64,000 nt of DNA, from assembly GCA_964034945.1 (NCBI GenBank), contig OZ035962.1, positions 10,863,789-10,927,788 on the forward strand. The letters are read 5' to 3'. The translations under genes and the position numbers were made by a program. This DNA is from Chrysopilus asiliformis. Lineage: Eukaryota; Arthropoda; Insecta; Diptera; Rhagionidae. Every line of letters starts with the position of its first letter. Position 1 is the stretch's first letter. Below are positions 61,560 to 64,000 of the stretch, in pieces. The notes under the pieces were generated by a model. That model was given only the letters and a program-made list of their open reading frames with translations, made no database searches and was not told the DNA's origin.

Positions 61560-61685
61560 CAATTTACAAAAATATAAGTTGTGATCAACGGAACACTTTC
61601 CTCTGCAATATTTAGTTGCGGAAAAAATATGTTAAAAAAACATTTTTTTCAAATATCTTGAGAATCGTTAAAGATATTTAAAAAT
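61560..61685 (-). repeat. Family A copy, left piece
   Basis: In reverse complement it reads AACGATTCTCAAGATATTTG and CAACTAAATATTGCAGAGG, matching the tail of the 18.3- and 20.4-kb copies. The rest of the same copy resumes at 62379 after an insertion. Confidence 0.6.
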
Positions 61686-62378
61686 CACCCCGGGTGCGAG
61701 TGTAGTGTCGTTTTCGACAAGAATCGTTTTAGTGCTAACGCACACGGTTCATCTCGTCGCGGCAACTTTTGGTCCTCAAAATGCCTTTCCGACGTACACG
61801 CTTCTTCACTTTTTAGTAGCAAAAACCTGTGTACTACAAGCGATCGCTCATGTGTGTGCGGTTCTCATATATGTGTTGTATTTCCAGCTCATTCCTTTAT
61901 TAGCTAGCACCGAGGCAACATCAATTGCCACAATAGAAACTGCCAACAATCGAAGAATAAGGACTGGTAATTTGTGATGGTATTTACTCTTTCTTACCTA
62001 CCTGAAAAATAAAACTACCTGGAACTGGTATTTCACTATTTGCATTCAATTTTTGTTTATTTGGGATATGTTTACGAGTCGGTGGCTAAGCACCGACTGC
62101 CTCAATGAAATTACGCACACATGCATGCTGACGTGCACCACGAGCGACTTCGTTTGTGTGCGTAAAAGAAGACGAGAAGAACACTTTTCGAGTGGCAACT
62201 TTTCCCCTCTTGGCGAACTCGTTTCTTTCCTACAATTTGGTGAAGATGCGGCATGCTGATGACCGAAAGTTGCTCCGTGTACGCCCATACTTACGTGTTG
62301 TTGTTGGTAGAAAAACACTAACAACAACACGTAAAACGTCTCTTATCAAAAACGACACGACACTCGCAATCGGGGTGA
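61686..62378. mobile_element. 693-bp foldback element inserted in a family A copy
   Basis: The ends TCACCCCGGGTGCGAGTGTA and, inverted, TCACCCCGATTGCGAGTGTC start inverted repeats that can be followed for over 100 bp, including GTGTCGTTTT, CGTTTTAGTG and GCAACTTTTGGTCCTCA against GCAACTTTCGGTCATCA. The interior is GC-richer than its surroundings. The several short frames in it, on both strands, are by-products. No clear target duplication; the superfamily is unknown. Confidence 0.7.
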
Positions 62379-62650
62379 ATCTTTTAAAGAAAAAATACAA
62401 AAAAATTATTTTCTTCTTTCTCAAAAGCGCATAGTTGGCGAGAAATTTTCTAACGTCACTTTTCGGTAAAAAACTACGATTTTCTTAAAACTCACTGACA
62501 TGAAGTTTCAAGACGTTAGCTTAACGCAATCTCGAGTTATTTAAGATACGTAAAACGGACAGACCGAGAGACATCTGCACGGACATCCTCATAATTTAGC
62601 TTGAAACGGATTTTGTACTGATCAGAAAGTTTCTATCTGTCTTATTGAGT
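62379..62650 (-). repeat. Family A copy, right piece
   Basis: Inverted family order: TTTCTCAAAAGCGCATAG, AAAAAACTACGATTTTC, AATCTCGAGTTATTTAAGAT, ACGGACAGACCGAGAG and TTTTGTACTGATCAGAAAG. It completes the copy begun at 61560. Confidence 0.65.
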
Positions 62651-63500
62651 GTTATAATAGTATTATAATGGCGATTTTCCACAATTGGCGTATATATGTA
62701 TTTTAAAGCTCTCGCCTGCGGCGCTTTTGATTTCATTATTGGTTTTACAATTTCCGTCGCCACTATCTATTTAAGTTTATTTTCGGTTCAGACTGTATAG
62801 CTCTTGATTTAAATCTTTGCGCTGCAAAGCTGTTTTCCTCTAAATAAAAATTCTCTTTCTATAAAATTTTGTTTTTTTCGTTGTTGTTCCGATTCAGTCA
62901 TCCACCTCTTCCCCCTTGCTCTCAATTTGTCCCAGGTTATCCTAAAAAAATATGCACTGCCTAACCATTATGCATATTATGCCGGCGATGGCTGCCAAAA
63001 AACTAAATTGATGTCCCGATTTTTTTTCTAAATAGTATTACAAATTATATAACACTAAAAACCATCACTAAATGTGCAAACACTGTACAAATTACAGTTT
63101 TTCGCCTGCCGCACATTTTCACAATTTTATTTCAACAGTTTTAGTTGAATTTATTAATGAAACGTTAGAAAGTTTAGAAAATGTGGTTAATCGTCATTTT
63201 TGATATAAATCATTGCGTCGCATTTTCTTTAAAATATTTCGCCTGCGGCGCATATTGTTTTCTTATGGATTATCACAATGGGCCTGTAGGCCTCCGAGTG
63301 TCCGTCACGCCTGGGCGCGCGCGGTCTTCTTAACCTAACCTAACTTAACCTTTCTTATGGATTTGTTTTTATGGTTTTCGTTCTGGTATGTACTTCGTTT
63401 TTCACACATACGTTTTCGTTCCAATCGGACCAACCCCCTCCCATCGCCCATCTGGTCCCGGATTGAAACAAGATAAATATGTCACCCTAATTATATGTGA
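62651..63500 (-). mobile_element. TAGGGTGACC-family copy, inverted, decayed
   Basis: The sequence at 63452-63495 is the inverse of the family's left end (TTAGGGTGACATATTTATC, then CAATCCGGGACC). Three GC-rich words lie inside: CGCCTGCGGCGCTT (62713), CGCCTGCCGCACAT (63103) and CGCCTGCGGCGCAT (63240). GTATAGCTCTTGATTTAAATC near 62800 matches the AGAGCTGCACAG segment of other copies. A GC-rich insert at about 63278-63352 (GTCCGTCACGCCTGGGCGCG) ends in TAACCTAACCTAACTTAACC and may be the 3' end of a separate retroposon. Confidence 0.5.
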
Positions 63501-64000
63501 ATAACAAATTACCTCAAATTAGCCAGAACCATTATTTCTCACACTATTTCGGTCCGAAACACAAAAAAAAACATTTTACTTTTTAGTAATTCATCTAATC
63601 GATGGATTTTTGTAACTGAATTCAACAATTGAGTCCGTATTAATTAAAACTAATTGATTGTAGAAAAACTATTTCGATATGTAAACAACACTCTAATAGT
63701 GCTTAAAATCGACACATTGAACTAGATTGATTTATTTTATTAGTTTTGTTTTTTTCATAAACCTACATAATAAAGTTCCACATTATTATCAAAGATTATT
63801 ACGATTGAAAACAATAACAAAACAAATTGGGTTTAGAAGTCAACAAATTTTTAAGTACATGCCCTTGACTATTATCAAATTCTTCTACGCTGCAGACACG
63901 AGATGATTGAAATATTTAGAAAAATCTCGCATAATAGCGCGTTTGATAAGGAAACAACTATAAGTGTTCGAATTACAGCGGATACTTTAGAGAAAATTAC
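63501..64000. other. Cadherin intron, right edge of window
   Basis: AT-rich; nothing recognised. Confidence 0.4.

Noticed and set aside
61705..62434. Several 60-95 codon frames on both strands
   Set aside because: All lie within the foldback element, and mirrored arms give frames on both strands.
63331..63352. Interstitial telomere repeat (TAACCTAACCTAACTTAACC)
   Set aside because: Only about four degenerate units, sitting at the end of a GC-rich scrap; a retroposon tail is more likely.

Overview
The window reads as insect nuclear DNA, most likely from a fly (Diptera). It is very AT-rich, with exons split by GT-AG introns, long introns and many DNA transposon relics. Two genes have Inr plus DPE core promoters of the Drosophila type, and one gene encodes the GYR and YLP peptide motifs known from Drosophila proteins. 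No tRNA, rRNA, operon or prokaryotic feature was seen.

Three genes are supported, all on the + strand. Gene 1 (last two exons 44782-48833) encodes a secreted Pro/Thr/Arg-rich repeat protein. Its signal peptide lacks only the initiator Met, and the best candidate start exon is a lone ATG at 26020-26022, giving an 18.8-kb first intron. Gene 2 (53058-53228 joined to 54491-56554) encodes a 744-residue type II single-pass membrane protein of unknown function; its transmembrane helix is split exactly at the exon junction. Gene 3 (60227-60431) is the first coding exon of a cadherin that runs off the right edge. Together they look like extracellular-matrix, cuticle or cell-surface genes; no pathway joining them can be read from the sequence.

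The left 24 kb is intergenic and repeat-dominated: a foldback repeat (1-640), a piggyBac-type MITE, a TAGGGTGACC element holding a mariner-type MITE, a 2.6-kb GGAATGTAT satellite (9840-13802) interrupted by a hAT-like element that is itself interrupted by a PIF/Harbinger derivative, a 0.9-kb element with GGGGCACATTCGGC repeats, and a 5'-truncated RNase H-bearing LINE with a 13-bp target duplication. The stretch 26-44.8 kb, probably gene 1's intron, carries a pogo/Tigger-type MITE, a second copy of the mariner-type MITE, a hAT with an 8-bp target duplication, a miRNA-like hairpin and copies of two dispersed families, here called A and B. Between and downstream of the genes lie a Helitron-type element, two unrelated ~125-bp tandem arrays behind a shared leader, and three more inverted-repeat elements.

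Family names are given from termini, target duplications and motifs seen here. No database search was possible, so names below superfamily level are left open.
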